Positions 23,991 through 24,612 of a DNA stretch of 24,612 bases are shown here, piece by piece. Each line of letters starts with the position of its first letter. The stretch's first letter is position 1. Where the stretch lies: NCBI GenBank assembly GCA_027343965.1, contig DAHWJX010000005.1:1-24612 (forward strand), written 5' to 3'. Source of the DNA: JAKACU01 sp021821185. GTDB taxonomy: Bacteria > Bacillota > Bacilli > Alicyclobacillales > SLC66. Both the position numbers and the translations under genes were made by a program. The notes below the pieces were generated by a model, which was not told the DNA's origin, made no database searches, and was given only the letters and a program-made list of their open reading frames with translations.

Positions 23991-24521
23991 TTATGAAGAC
24001 TTTTCTACTCCATGACGCGGATTCAGGATGATAATCATATTGCGCCCTTCTAAACGTGGTGCTCGTTCAGGAATGCCATACGGTTCAAGTTCTTGCGCAA
24101 GTTTCTCGAGCACAGCCTGACCAATGCCAGGGTGCGTAATTTCTCGACCGCGAAACCGAACTGCGGCTTTTACCTTATCACCGTCTTGGAGAAATTTGGC
24201 AGCAGCTTTCACCTTGGTTTGGAAATCATGATCTTCGATATTCGGTGTCATGCGAATTTCTTTGATCTCCACAACCTTCTGGTTCTTACGCGCTTCTTTC
24301 TCCTTTTTGCTTTGTTCATATTTGAACTTGCCATAATCCATGATCCGGCAAACAGGAGGCTTTGCAGTTGGAGCGACGTTTACCAGATCAAGATCCTTTT
24401 CTGTAGCGATGCGAAGTGCATCACGCAAACCGACGATACCAAGTTGAGCGCCCACTTCATCAATCAACCGCACTTCGCGTGCGCGAATGGCTTCGTTTAT
24501 CTGGACATCTTCCTTGCTAAT
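23991..24521 (-). CDS. infC: Translation initiation factor IF-3
   Basis: IF-3 binds the 30S subunit and checks initiator tRNA and start codon choice; 176 aa. The N-terminal domain has VQINEAIRAREVRLIDEVGAQLGI, the linker is lysine-rich (YGKFKYEQSKKEKEARKNQ), and the C-terminal domain has EIRMTPNIEDHDFQTKVKAAAKFLQDGDKVKA. The start is ATT at 24521 with GGAGG 9 nt upstream, giving ISKEDVQINEAIR. AUU is the hallmark IF-3 start codon and lets IF-3 repress its own synthesis. In-frame upstream codons run through the leader hairpins and are unlikely to be translated. Confidence 0.96.
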   Translation of the reverse strand: MSKEDVQINEAIRAREVRLIDEVGAQLGIVGLRDALRIATEKDLDLVNVAPTAKPPVCRIMDYGKFKYEQSKKEKEARKNQKVVEIKEIRMTPNIEDHDFQTKVKAAAKFLQDGDKVKAAVRFRGREITHPGIGQAVLEKLAQELEPYGIPERAPRLEGRNMIIILNPRHGVEKSS

Positions 24522-24536
24522 CGAACAACACCTCCA

Positions 24537-24558
24537 GTTGTATATAACCCTATACAAC
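24537..24558 (-). other. Second hairpin abutting the infC Shine-Dalgarno sequence
   Basis: GTTGTATA and TATACAAC form a perfect 8-bp stem with a 6-nt loop, and GGAGG begins only one base (U) after the stem on the minus strand. Its 5' arm overlaps the T tract of the preceding terminator. It may keep the SD single-stranded or alternate with the terminator. Confidence 0.6.
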
Positions 24559-24591
24559 AAAGCGGGAGTGCTAAACTCCCGCACTCCCGCT
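24551..24591 (-). terminator. Leader terminator hairpin upstream of infC
   Basis: On the minus strand AGCGGGAGTG (24591-24582) pairs perfectly with CACTCCCGCT (24570-24561) across an 11-nt loop and is followed by TTGTTGTAT. This is an imperfect but plausible intrinsic terminator of the attenuator type. Confidence 0.7.
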
Positions 24592-24612
24592 ACCATCGTC
24601 TTGGTTAAAAAT

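Larger units (their letters stand above)
24522..24612 (-). promoter_or_regulatory. 3' part of the infC operon leader (probable L20 leader)
   Basis: The untranslated region before infC contains two consecutive hairpins and runs off the right edge of the window. Position and architecture (a terminator ahead of infC-rpmI-rplT) match the Bacillota L20 leader, where L20 binding promotes premature termination. The upstream L20-binding part lies outside the window, so the class is inferred. Confidence 0.6.

Overview
This window comes from an endospore-forming member of the Bacillota, most likely an Alicyclobacillaceae-type bacterium. The evidence is three spore genes (safA-like, cotS/ysxE-like, yunB), a SigI/RsgI pair, MutS2 and a Phe T-box, together with gene orders matching two Bacillus subtilis neighbourhoods: safA...yebC-ruvA-ruvB, and infC-rpmI-rplT plus ysgA(rlmP)-pheS-pheT-zapA-cvpA-mutS2. 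The genus assignment is inference. Base composition looks moderate and even, and no insertion sequence, prophage, CRISPR array, rRNA or tRNA gene was seen. Almost everything is on the minus strand; only the class A PBP and a small membrane protein are on the plus strand.

Reading in the direction of transcription (right to left): 24612-23366 holds the end of the infC leader (probable L20 autoregulatory leader with terminator), infC with an ATT start, rpmI, rplT and a terminator. Next, 23281-21558 holds an ilvD with its own promoter, then the 23S rRNA methyltransferase rlmP/ysgA. A complete transcriptional T-box follows, with a readable UUC (Phe) specifier, in front of pheS-pheT. After it come zapA and cvpA (cell division and membrane), a plus-strand YvlD-like membrane protein inserted where B. 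subtilis has polX, and mutS2.

The middle (13124-9447) is a plus-strand bifunctional penicillin-binding protein that converges on mutS2 and diverges from tyrS. From 9391 to 6489 is a spore block: yunB, a highly structured 245-nt intergenic region, safA-like (two LysM domains), an intergenic hairpin, and a CotS/YsxE-family kinase-like gene. Then come a nitrilase-fold amidase translationally coupled to nadE (a split form of glutamine-dependent NAD synthetase is likely), yebC, ruvC, ruvA and ruvB (Holliday junction resolution). Last is sigI-rsgI, a sigma factor and membrane-anchored anti-sigma pair that runs off the left edge inside a perfect 15-bp tandem repeat.

The most unusual signal is the region between yunB and safA. 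It holds a perfect TTGACA-N17-TATAAT promoter, then a terminator-like nested hairpin with a C7 apical loop and a T5 run (a candidate sRNA of about 90 nt). Beyond it is a 16-position stem with one mismatch that hides the safA Shine-Dalgarno sequence. A sigma-E-like promoter sits in the loop of that stem, so only a transcript starting inside the loop would expose the safA ribosome binding site.
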